Shown in pieces: positions 26,126 through 34,015 of a stretch of 64,000 nt of DNA (the first letter of the stretch is position 1; every line of letters starts with the position of its first letter). Location: NCBI RefSeq assembly GCF_018860385.1, contig NZ_JAHKPH010000013.1, forward strand, positions 124,001 to 188,000. Reading direction: 5' to 3'. Below the pieces are notes generated by a model, which was given only the letters and a program-made list of their open reading frames with translations, had not been told where the DNA came from and did no database searches. The stretch comes from Reinekea forsetii (GTDB taxonomy: Bacteria > Pseudomonadota > Gammaproteobacteria > Pseudomonadales > Natronospirillaceae). The position numbers and the translations under genes were made by a program.

Positions 26126-27094
26126 TTAGAGATACTGCTCTTTTAATTCGCCACGTTTGATACGCCGCGTTTCTTTAGCATGCCTAAGAATATCTATTGG
26201 GTTATATATGGGTTGTAATATAATAAACCCACTCAATACTCCATATTTTATCCCTGATTCGGACATTTGCAGTCCCAGCGTTTCATTTGCATCGGCCTTT
26301 TTATAATTTACCGCTTCTAACGGTAGAAAACGGTATATTCCTTTCATTTCTGCAATTTCTATTGGCCATTTCCCTAAGTATTTCACTAGCCTGAACAAAA
26401 CTTCTACATCGCCCTCAACCCAATCAAACTGGGTTGCCAAATCTTTACGTAGTAAATTAGGGGCTTTGGTGCCCTGTGTTGGCTCTATATCTAACTCTAC
26501 TAGGGTTCCACTGTTTTTATACCCTTCGATAATAGAGTTAACTCCTTTAGCCGCCAGAAGATCTGTTTCTTTTATCAAGGTATGCTTCTCTTGTTTAACC
26601 GGCATCGGAATCGCTTTTTGAAACAGTATGCTACCTCCATCGACCTTTTCGTTTAGCCTATGAATGGTTATACCAATTTGATCAGCGCCATCTATAACTT
26701 GCCATAAAAATGGATTTCCACCAGAGTATTTGGGTAACAACGCAGAATGAGCATTCAATGCAGCTACTTTAACGGCCTTTATTACAGACTGTTCCAAGAT
26801 GGGGGCACTAAATGTGACTAAAAAATCAATTTCCGCGGCCTTCATACAATTGGCTAGGTTTTCCTGATTGGAGAATGGGAAGTGCTGGTATGGGATTCCG
26901 TACTTTTTGGCCACGGTTTTTGTAGAGATTTGGGAATTAAAGCATTTTTTTAGAAAACCAATTACGATTTTTTTAATACCCTTATTACTTGAATCCTCAG
27001 GGGATAGCCCTACAACCAAAGCTAGTAGATTTTGTTTGGCTAACTCCTTAGCCGTATTTACAGCACAGTCTGAAACTAGAGCTACTTTAAACAT
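26126..27094 (-). CDS. formyltransferase-family protein, probable sugar N-formyltransferase
   Basis: 322 residues. The central formyl_trans_N core is visible: LVTFSAPILEQSVI, then LNAHSALLPKYSGGNPFLW, which holds the conserved Asn and His of the N-x-H active site, and GITIHRLNEKVDGGSIL with the catalytic aspartate. Methionyl-tRNA formyltransferase and sugar N-formyltransferases such as ArnA and WbkC share this core and use 10-formyl-tetrahydrofolate. The location in a polysaccharide locus, divergent from a glycosyltransferase, favours an amino-sugar substrate. The start is the ATG at 27094, with AAGGGG 5 bases upstream; a GTG at 27100 would sit on that site. The C-terminal 100 residues match neither ArnA nor Fmt clearly. 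Confidence 0.83.
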   Translation of the reverse strand: MFKVALVSDCAVNTAKELAKQNLLALVVGLSPEDSSNKGIKKIVIGFLKKCFNSQISTKTVAKKYGIPYQHFPFSNQENLANCMKAAEIDFLVTFSAPILEQSVIKAVKVAALNAHSALLPKYSGGNPFLWQVIDGADQIGITIHRLNEKVDGGSILFQKAIPMPVKQEKHTLIKETDLLAAKGVNSIIEGYKNSGTLVELDIEPTQGTKAPNLLRKDLATQFDWVEGDVEVLFRLVKYLGKWPIEIAEMKGIYRFLPLEAVNYKKADANETLGLQMSESGIKYGVLSGFIILQPIYNPIDILRHAKETRRIKRGELKEQYL

Positions 27095-27203
27095 TACCAC
27101 CCCTTAAAGCCCTTTAAACAACAGTTGCCAACAGGCTAGGTTCAAGCTTATTCTTCATGAGATTCAAATGTAAAGCCAAATATTGTAACTTTTAGGCCAA
27201 ATT

Positions 27204-28178
27204 ATGCCTTTATCTAATATTTCAATAGTCATTCCAAGCTTCAATCGGCCTGAACTTGCATTGCGAGCAATAAAGAGCGCTCAAAAGAATATGGTAAAGG
27301 GTGATGAACTGTGGCTTGTGGATGATGGTTCAAGTAAGAGTTACCAGCTGGTTAAGGACTATTGTAATCAGCATGAGCCTCTAAATTACCTATACGCTAA
27401 AAACGGCGGTGTATCTTCGGCTCGGAATATTGGCTTGAGCAAATCAAAGCACAGCCTTGTAGCGTTTTTAGATGACGATGACGAGTGGTTGGAAGGCCAC
27501 TTACAGGCCCACAGAGCCGCTTTTGCATATGAGCCAAAATTAGTCGCAGCTTTTTCCAATTTCTACGATGGATCAGATGACAACAACTTACAACCGAATG
27601 GCGTTAGCCGATGGTCAGCTCATAAACGAGACTTGCGGCTAAGCCTTGAAAAAATAGAATTTGAAGATGGGTTGCCTAATATTTATATCGGTAATTTATT
27701 TTATGATCAATTACTAGCGGATCATATGTCTCTTTCATCGCTCAGCGTAAACAAACACCTTATTCAAGAAAATCGTTTTGAGGTTGGCTTAAAAAGAAAC
27801 CAAAGCTGGCTGTTCAGCTCAAGGTGCTGCCAAAAAGGGAGTGTTGCCTTTATTGATGCTTCCTTAGTTTTACAGCACTCGCCTGGCGTTGTTCGTGCAA
27901 CCAATATTAGTGCCGAAGAAACCATGTTGTCGCGTTTGTATGTAATGGAAAAAGTATGGGGGCGGGATGATGCCTTTTTAGAGCATTACAACAATGAGTT
28001 TATTCAATGGTATTTTAATGATTTTTATGGCGTATTTAGAAGTGCGCTGTCTTTACTTAAGCCGAACCTACTTTGGCGAGCATATAAAATAGTAGGCTGG
28101 CGTCGGTTCATTCTATTCTGTGCCAAAGCTTTTGTGGCGATCGCTAAGCAACAAAAGCCAATTTATAGAAACGCTTAG
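27204..28178 (+). CDS. family 2 glycosyltransferase
   Basis: 324 residues of GT-A fold: ISIVIPSFNRPELALRAI at the N-terminus, WLVDDGSS for nucleotide binding, KNGGVSSARNIGL, and FLDDDDEWLEGHL containing the DXD metal motif. No transmembrane segment is convincing, although the last 40 residues are basic and aromatic and could bind the membrane surface. It stands alone on the plus strand between two minus-strand units. The stop codon overlaps the end of the converging GNAT gene by four bases. Donor and acceptor are unknown. Confidence 0.88.
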   Translation: MPLSNISIVIPSFNRPELALRAIKSAQKNMVKGDELWLVDDGSSKSYQLVKDYCNQHEPLNYLYAKNGGVSSARNIGLSKSKHSLVAFLDDDDEWLEGHLQAHRAAFAYEPKLVAAFSNFYDGSDDNNLQPNGVSRWSAHKRDLRLSLEKIEFEDGLPNIYIGNLFYDQLLADHMSLSSLSVNKHLIQENRFEVGLKRNQSWLFSSRCCQKGSVAFIDASLVLQHSPGVVRATNISAEETMLSRLYVMEKVWGRDDAFLEHYNNEFIQWYFNDFYGVFRSALSLLKPNLLWRAYKIVGWRRFILFCAKAFVAIAKQQKPIYRNA

Positions 28179-28801
28179 TCAGCTTTTAACCAATAGTCAG
28201 TTAATGCACTGGGTTTGCGGCCACATTGTCTGCCCACATTCCAATAGCTAAATCCTTTTTGCTGATACCCTAACTTTATACTTGAGCGAATTGACGCGAA
28301 ATTATTCCAAAATATGCCCACCACGATCCCTTCTTTGCCGCGTTCGTGAATCATCGGCATGGCAGCATTTAGAATTAATCTTCTTACCCCTTGACCCCTG
28401 CATGAAGGGTGCAACCATAAACCATATTCACACACCCAACGCTCCTTAAAGCAAGCCATAACCCCGGGGCTATGTTGATAGGGTTCTATAGCAAACCAGT
28501 CTATACCAACCAGTTTTTCGTTTTTACGTGCTATAAAGCACAGTACTTTATGGTTTTTTACTCGCTCGGAATCACTAGGTGAGATCGATATTTCTTGCGC
28601 CTGCCTCAATGATTCTAATTCTTCAAAGCTCACCTGATTAACATAGATGGCGGTTTCTACATTAACTTGAACTTGTTGACATGGCAGTGTAAAAATTATT
28701 TCTATATTAGAGATACCCACTTTACTCAAAAGAGAGTTTGCAATTTCGGTTAGTAAGGCTTTAAACCCAAAATTTTTATAGGCTTGGATGTAGGCGTTCA
28801 T
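28175..28801 (-). CDS. GNAT-family N-acetyltransferase
   Basis: 208 residues. The GNAT acetyl-CoA loop is LHPSCRGQGVRRLIL (R/Q-x-x-G-x-G/A type) near residue 138, preceded by strand CEYGLWLHP and followed by VVGIFWNNFASIRSS, a position where GNAT enzymes carry the conserved Asn. The start is placed at ATG 28801 with AAGGTGG upstream; a GTG at 28810 is the alternative. It overlaps the BioF2-like gene upstream by 26 bases and is likely to modify a sugar amine or lipid-linked intermediate. Confidence 0.8.
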   Translation of the reverse strand: MNAYIQAYKNFGFKALLTEIANSLLSKVGISNIEIIFTLPCQQVQVNVETAIYVNQVSFEELESLRQAQEISISPSDSERVKNHKVLCFIARKNEKLVGIDWFAIEPYQHSPGVMACFKERWVCEYGLWLHPSCRGQGVRRLILNAAMPMIHERGKEGIVVGIFWNNFASIRSSIKLGYQQKGFSYWNVGRQCGRKPSALTDYWLKAD

Positions 28802-29813
28802 GCTTACCACCTTTTAGTTTATAGAGCAGAGCTAACAATGGGTTATTTACAATGGTTAAGCTCACCATGTCGCATTGTTGGTTGGCTAATTTTACTTTGT
28901 AATTCGAGTTTTTACCTTCGCCAGCCATAAAATCATAGGTATGAATATTGCCCTGCAAAAAGGCTTGTTCTATAGAGTACCCAAAATGCAGAGTGCCCAA
29001 AGACACGCCCTTTAAGTAATCTTCAATAAAGCCACCTTGCAGGTTATAAGTTCGGTTACCTACGGAGATATCTAACAATACAGAAACGGGTTGTTCATCT
29101 GCCTTTAATACCGATAAGTTAACACTGTGTCCTTCTTCATGTAGTTTAGGTAATAAGGCTTTTATGAAGACTAGGTTTTTACCTTTATAACAAGGCTTGT
29201 GCCAACGTTCACTATGGAACTTATTCAGCAGTTCAATAAAGCCATCTACGTTTGGCCACATATTCTCAACGCTGACGGCATGCGTTGATTGCAATCTCTT
29301 ACGGCGGTTGAACAGCTTTAATCGGGTGTTACTACCCAAAGAAGCGATGTAAGTTTCAAAATCTGTGTCGTGCGTATTCACCGAATAAGCAACATCAGCC
29401 TCGCGTTGAAACACCTGCTTATTTTTTTGCTGAGCGGTTCGATAAAAGCCTTCGAGCCAAGGTGCAGAAAGTGGAACATCTTTTAAAACCATCTCACTGC
29501 ATGGGCTGGCTAACAAAATTTTTAATGCGTCATCGCCGCTACCGCTATGGCTATTAGGGTTAAAGTACTCACTGCGTATTGAGGCCAGTTCTGCACACCC
29601 TTGGCTGAATGGATGCAACGTTTCAACAGGCAGCAGGCCTTTTACTTTGTGCCGGTGCACATAGGCTTGTGCTTCGCTCAGGCTTAAAAGCTTAGCATTG
29701 TGTTGAAGCTCACCATGCCAAGTTTCTAACCAAGATTGTTGCCAGGCTTGAGTTTGGAATAACGTTATGGGGTTTATTTGAGCGAAAAACGGGTCTTGTT
29801 TCACAATGGTCAC
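28776..29813 (-). CDS. BioF2-like GNAT acyltransferase
   Basis: 345 residues of the BioF2/FemAB-like double-GNAT type. The pattern includes SLGSNTRLKLFNRRKRL (basic helix typical of this family), FHSERWHKPCYKG, and the C-terminal AGEGKNSNYKVKLANQ, which parallels the FDFGRS...YKFK ending of FemAB-like proteins. It starts at GTG with no clear ribosome binding site, six bases after the beta-barrel gene's stop codon, so it is probably read from the operon that begins at 35.4 kb. It is paralogous in layout to the gene at 21.5 kb. Its role as an acyl- or aminoacyl-transferase on the polysaccharide is inferred. Confidence 0.78.
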   Translation of the reverse strand: MTIVKQDPFFAQINPITLFQTQAWQQSWLETWHGELQHNAKLLSLSEAQAYVHRHKVKGLLPVETLHPFSQGCAELASIRSEYFNPNSHSGSGDDALKILLASPCSEMVLKDVPLSAPWLEGFYRTAQQKNKQVFQREADVAYSVNTHDTDFETYIASLGSNTRLKLFNRRKRLQSTHAVSVENMWPNVDGFIELLNKFHSERWHKPCYKGKNLVFIKALLPKLHEEGHSVNLSVLKADEQPVSVLLDISVGNRTYNLQGGFIEDYLKGVSLGTLHFGYSIEQAFLQGNIHTYDFMAGEGKNSNYKVKLANQQCDMVSLTIVNNPLLALLYKLKGGKHERLHPSL

Positions 29814-29819
29814 TCAAAG

Positions 29820-30998
29820 TTACAAGCGATAGTTTAATGAGAGTGCCCAAGATAGATCGGTATTGTTTAACAGATCTTCTCTTAAGCTGGCTGAGGTTGT
29901 CCAATGGCTCCCTAGCACTTTCTGGATAGAGGCTGATAATGATTGGCTATGAGACTCTTCTTGTTTGCTGTCCGATATTTGAAGTGTAACTTGAGTATTA
30001 TTAGCAAAGCTGAAGGTAGATTGCGCAGACCATTGTTCAAACGATACATCGGTATCTTGGCTGAACGATTCAATCTCAATTAGGCTGCTGGTTTGCCCTA
30101 TAGAGTAATTCATGGCTAATGTAATAGAGTCGGTTGGTTTAATATTTGTTAAACCAACTTGTATTTGATCGGCTTGCACATATTGCACCTGCTCAAAGGT
30201 TCTATCTAACCCTGCAATGGAAAACACATCAATGGTATCGGTAATGCTTCGGCTTACTGCAGTGTTGAATGTAAATTTGGAATGAGAATATAGATACGCC
30301 GCGCTTCCTGTAAACGATTCAGCCGTGGTGTCTTCTATCTCAGTTTGGTTAAATGCGCCCGCAATATTAATTGAGTAGTTTGGTGTTTGAAATGTTCGGC
30401 TGGCATTAACACTCGCCACACGTTGGCCTGAAGTAGAAGTCAGCCATTGCGCGCCCCCCTGCCAAGAAACTCTTGGGCTAGCCGCAAGAATTAACGAATA
30501 GTTATAGGTTTCACTGCGATCACTCACTTGCGTAGAACCGCTGCTTTCTATCGATTGATTGATCTCTCGATAAAAAGAAGACACTGAAAACTGGTGCCTT
30601 AAGGTTTGCGATTGTGGAATATTTAATCTGACTTGGCCCGAGGCGTTATCAGTTATTGTAACCGTACTAGACTCTATGCTTTCTGTTTCTGCGTGCGTAA
30701 AACCCAGCATGCCGCTTAAACGATTAGACTCTGTACGCCAAAGCAATTGATTATTACTTTGCCAACTGTCTGGTATAAAATCGTTAGCTGATTGAAGTGC
30801 CGTTGAAGCGCTGCTTTGTAGGGCAACCTTTGAGTGCACATAATTAAAAGTAACCGTTGGCGTTATACGAGACGCTATCGGGTCTCCGCTATTGACTTGC
30901 CCCGCAACAGAGGCACCCCATTCAGCTTGCGAGAAAGCTACAGGCGCGGCCGTTGTTAGCAGTAGAGTTATTGGCAACAGTTTTACATGTGCGCCCAT
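29820..30998 (-). CDS. outer-membrane beta-barrel protein, exosortase A system-associated
   Basis: 392 residues with a signal peptide (MGAHVKLLPITLLLTTAAPVAFS, cleavage before QAE) and then a long succession of alternating polar and hydrophobic beta strands rich in Ser, Thr and Gln, ending in LSLNYRL, a C-terminal Bam-type signal. This matches the large beta-barrel protein encoded beside the export genes of exosortase A loci, thought to be the outer-membrane exit pore for the polymer. The start is the ATG at 30998, 10 bases after the kinase-like gene's stop, with AAGG upstream. A longer frame to 31058 would put 20 residues in front of the signal peptide and overlap that gene. Confidence 0.85.
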   Translation of the reverse strand: MGAHVKLLPITLLLTTAAPVAFSQAEWGASVAGQVNSGDPIASRITPTVTFNYVHSKVALQSSASTALQSANDFIPDSWQSNNQLLWRTESNRLSGMLGFTHAETESIESSTVTITDNASGQVRLNIPQSQTLRHQFSVSSFYREINQSIESSGSTQVSDRSETYNYSLILAASPRVSWQGGAQWLTSTSGQRVASVNASRTFQTPNYSINIAGAFNQTEIEDTTAESFTGSAAYLYSHSKFTFNTAVSRSITDTIDVFSIAGLDRTFEQVQYVQADQIQVGLTNIKPTDSITLAMNYSIGQTSSLIEIESFSQDTDVSFEQWSAQSTFSFANNTQVTLQISDSKQEESHSQSLSASIQKVLGSHWTTSASLREDLLNNTDLSWALSLNYRL

Positions 30999-31008
30999 GG
31001 CGAAGACC

Positions 31009-31842
31009 TTATTGTTGATAAACCACGCCAGATACATTTTCTGCGCCAAGCGCGTCAACTGAATCTTCGATGCTATCTAAATTGGCCTTACCGTATGGCA
31101 CAGTCAGTACTGTGTGATCAACATACTTAGTTAGTACTCGGGCTTCGCTGCTCACCAATACTGGTGGCGCATTGAGAACAATAAAGCGCTCTGGGTATCG
31201 GTTGCGTAATTCATACAAAAGATTTTGCATTTCTTGGGAAGAGAATTGCTCAACCGCCGAAGCTGGGTTGTTACCTGCAGGAATAACATTAACTCTTTCT
31301 ATACCCGATGGGTAAATAATATCTTCTATTTTAATGGCATCACTTTGCATGTAATCGGTAATGCCCGTGTGCAAATCAGAAGAAACTAAATCGGCTAGAT
31401 CGGTGCCGTAAGGATTACAATCAACCAACAATGCAGAAGACTTTACATCGAGCGCAAAAGATATCGCTAAATTCAACGCGGTTACAATGGTGGAATCATT
31501 TGTATCTACCGAGCTCATCATGACAGCGATGTTGCCAGAATCACCATTGCCAATTAGTTTAATTCTAAGTTCACGAAAAGCGTTAAGAACCGCTCGATTC
31601 TTCATGCCAGAGTAGACTAATTTTTTACGGCGCATTTCACTTACCAACATCGGGTTTGGGTTACGAATGTCTTGTACCGAGCCTTTGCTTTCGAACAAAC
31701 GATCGGCATTTTGCACTTCTTTCAATGCAACTTCTAATTTACTGCTTTCTTTAACTTTTGTTGGCGCTGGCTTGGTCTCAGCTTGCTCTTGACGACTTGC
31801 CTTGTTTTTTTCGTACGCCTTAAATAGCTTATTGCTATCCAT
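31009..31842 (-). CDS. BY-kinase-like ATPase of exosortase locus with degenerate active site
   Basis: 277 residues, collinear with the CpsD/Wzc cytoplasmic tyrosine-kinase domain. A basic N-terminal linker (1-85) is followed by FRELRIKLIG near 90, a P-loop position SSVDTNDST (110-118), the Walker A' strand ALLVDCNP (Asp141) and the Walker B strand IVLNAPP. The P-loop lysine is replaced (Asp116) and the Walker B aspartate is replaced by Asn224, so ATP hydrolysis and phosphotransfer are unlikely. The C-terminus ends VVYQQ, without the usual tyrosine cluster. It sits between the chain-length protein and the beta-barrel. It may act as a structural regulator of chain length. Confidence 0.85.
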   Translation of the reverse strand: MDSNKLFKAYEKNKASRQEQAETKPAPTKVKESSKLEVALKEVQNADRLFESKGSVQDIRNPNPMLVSEMRRKKLVYSGMKNRAVLNAFRELRIKLIGNGDSGNIAVMMSSVDTNDSTIVTALNLAISFALDVKSSALLVDCNPYGTDLADLVSSDLHTGITDYMQSDAIKIEDIIYPSGIERVNVIPAGNNPASAVEQFSSQEMQNLLYELRNRYPERFIVLNAPPVLVSSEARVLTKYVDHTVLTVPYGKANLDSIEDSVDALGAENVSGVVYQQ

Positions 31843-31871
31843 GTTTACTCCAAATAATGTTCATACACAGA

Positions 31872-33377
31872 TTAACCATTTAAAAGACCCAATGAAGGTA
31901 CCGCGACAAACGCGCCTACATAAATCCCCATAAAGGCTACAATAATAGTCCCTAAAATTAGCAGAGATTTTAAGCTCGCCAATTCTGTGAGTGTATTGTT
32001 GTACATTGGTATCGTGGTCATTAACTGTATGTGCGAAGGTAAGTTATCGGCCATAAAGGTGGCGGATCTTACTTTTGAATCTAAAAATATCATTACCCCG
32101 ATCACACCTAGCGGCGCTAAGAAACCTAAAATCGGCCCCAGTGCGGCATAGTGGATTGTTTGCAAACCATCAGAGATGAGTGGATATGAAGCAGGTTCAT
32201 GAATCTTATAAGTAACACCCTGGCCTTCTATATCAAGAGTCATAGTAAGGCGCGCACTTTCACGACGCTTCAACATATCTTCATATACATCTTTGGTGAC
32301 GGCGTAATCACGAGTTAACTCTTTAAAGGTTGCCTGCTTTGCTGCAACTGTTTCTGCGTTGGCTAAAGAGCCCTGCAGTAGTCGTTGGTTGCTGTTTAAA
32401 CGTTGCTTAGCGGCGGTTAAATCGGCGCGTGTTTTACTAATGAGCTCTTTTAACGTTGTAAACGCAGGGTTTTCAACGTTTGCATATTCTTTATTGGCCG
32501 CGTTTTCTTCTTTTTGCTTAGCGATTTGAGTTCTAAGGGCCGCGATTTGATCTTGAATACTCACAATGTCTGGGTGGGTGTCTAAATAGCTCAGACGTAA
32601 CTCTGATAAACGTTGCTCGTAGTTTTCTAGTTGACGCTCTTCAAAGCTTTGCGGGCGCTCTCGCTCGATCGCTAAAAATTCTGGCTCAATGGCCAATTCA
32701 GATTCGTAGCTTTCTAGCCTTGCCGTTAAATCTTGAATTTCAAATTCTAATATTTGTATATCGTTTTTATATTTCGATACTTGGTTAGCCACGCCAGCTT
32801 CGGTAATTTCGATGTTTTTAGAACTGAACTCTTTTAGCTTTTGCTCGGCGGCTTCTAATTGGCTCTTGTAGGTTTCTACTTGTGCATTAATAAACTCATA
32901 AGCACTGGAAGATTCTTCACGTTTTTTCCGAGCCGTTTCAGCGACAAAGGCTTGAGTCGTGGCATCAATCACATTAAAGGCTACATCGGCGGAGCTGGAT
33001 GAATATTGCACGGTAACGTAATCGTTATTTGCGGTAATGCGCATGGTATTTCGCAAATGGGCTATTTGGCGATCTGGATTTTCTAACCCTGCGTTCGTCG
33101 CCACTGTACGTAAGATGCGATCAGTAAAAATTATATCGCGCGCTTCTTTAGAACGATCGATTTTAGTAATTTCTGCCTTGCCATCGAGCAAGTTACCAAT
33201 AATATTCGTTACATCGGCGTATAATATTACTTTAGAGGTATAACTTTTAGGCGCAAGAAAGCCCAACGCAAGCGCAACAGATGATATTAAAATAAATGCG
33301 GCAACCACAAAATATCGGTATTTAAGAAGCTCTACTTTAAAGGCATGCAGCACTTCTTTGATATTAGTAGGATCCAT
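31872..33377 (-). CDS. chain-length determinant protein (GumC/Wzz family), exosortase A type
   Basis: 501 residues. There is a transmembrane helix at about 20-42 and two more hydrophobic stretches at about 410-435 and 470-492. Between them is a periplasmic domain with long coiled-coil segments (residues 160-390, including KKREESSSAYEFINAQVE, QLENYEQRLSEL and KELTRDYAVTKDVYEDML, the last being the conserved pre-TM2 motif). These proteins set polymer length and bridge to the outer-membrane exporter. The kinase domain is a separate protein, encoded next. Its ATG shares a base with the stop codon of the export-lipoprotein gene (TAATG), indicating coupling. Confidence 0.92.
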   Translation of the reverse strand: MDPTNIKEVLHAFKVELLKYRYFVVAAFILISSVALALGFLAPKSYTSKVILYADVTNIIGNLLDGKAEITKIDRSKEARDIIFTDRILRTVATNAGLENPDRQIAHLRNTMRITANNDYVTVQYSSSSADVAFNVIDATTQAFVAETARKKREESSSAYEFINAQVETYKSQLEAAEQKLKEFSSKNIEITEAGVANQVSKYKNDIQILEFEIQDLTARLESYESELAIEPEFLAIERERPQSFEERQLENYEQRLSELRLSYLDTHPDIVSIQDQIAALRTQIAKQKEENAANKEYANVENPAFTTLKELISKTRADLTAAKQRLNSNQRLLQGSLANAETVAAKQATFKELTRDYAVTKDVYEDMLKRRESARLTMTLDIEGQGVTYKIHEPASYPLISDGLQTIHYAALGPILGFLAPLGVIGVMIFLDSKVRSATFMADNLPSHIQLMTTIPMYNNTLTELASLKSLLILGTIIVAFMGIYVGAFVAVPSLGLLNG

Positions 33378-34012
33378 TAAAACTCACCTCGCCAAATACT
33401 CTTTTCAGGAATGGTGATTAAATCACCGGGTTGCAACAGGTAGTTGGTTGTAACATCACCTTTTTCTAAAATGTCACGCACTTTGATTTCGTACTCTTTG
33501 TAGCCCTTTTCCGTGAGTCTGTTCAATACTGAGCGGTTCGCAGCACCAAACGGGCTAACACCACCGGCCGCTAACACTAAATCCATAACTGTCATGCCCT
33601 CTACATAAGCAATAGACACGGGCTGATTCACTTGGCCCATAGCCCGTACCCGAAACTGATACGCCGTACTGACTGGCTGTGTTACCGAGACCGTCACTTC
33701 TGGATTTTTAATTACTTTTTTAAGCGCCGAACTCATAATAGCCGCCAATTCAGCTGGCGTTCGGCCTTCTGAACGAACATCACCCATTAACGGCATGGTG
33801 ATAAAGCCATCGGGGCGTACAACAGTCGTTCGGCTCAGTTCGGCGTTTCGCCAGACATCAACCATTAGAACATCGCCTATGCCGATGACATAAGGCTGCT
33901 TTTTATAGGTAAGCTCAGGTGCCTGACTTTTAATTGCGCCACTCGACGCACAACCGACAACCAATAGGGTTAATACAATGCTTAACACCTTAACCAGTGA
34001 ATAGCGTTTCAT
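33377..34012 (-). CDS. polysaccharide export lipoprotein (Wza-like), exosortase A type
   Basis: 211 residues with a lipoprotein signal: MKRYSLVKVLSIVLTLLVVGCASSG, lipobox LVVGC with Cys21. The Poly_export domain follows (YVIGIGDVLMVDVWRNAELS, VRPDGFITMPLMGDV), then one SLBB domain (YRVRAMGQV-type strand, AGGVSPFGAANRSVLNR) and a C-terminal LLQPGDLITIPEKS. It forms an outer-membrane or periplasmic ring through which the polymer leaves. At 211 residues it is the short, single-SLBB form usual in exosortase A loci, lacking the long C-terminal barrel helix of E. coli Wza. That fits the separate beta-barrel encoded downstream. Confidence 0.93.
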   Translation of the reverse strand: MKRYSLVKVLSIVLTLLVVGCASSGAIKSQAPELTYKKQPYVIGIGDVLMVDVWRNAELSRTTVVRPDGFITMPLMGDVRSEGRTPAELAAIMSSALKKVIKNPEVTVSVTQPVSTAYQFRVRAMGQVNQPVSIAYVEGMTVMDLVLAAGGVSPFGAANRSVLNRLTEKGYKEYEIKVRDILEKGDVTTNYLLQPGDLITIPEKSIWRGEF

Positions 34013-34015
34013 AAA

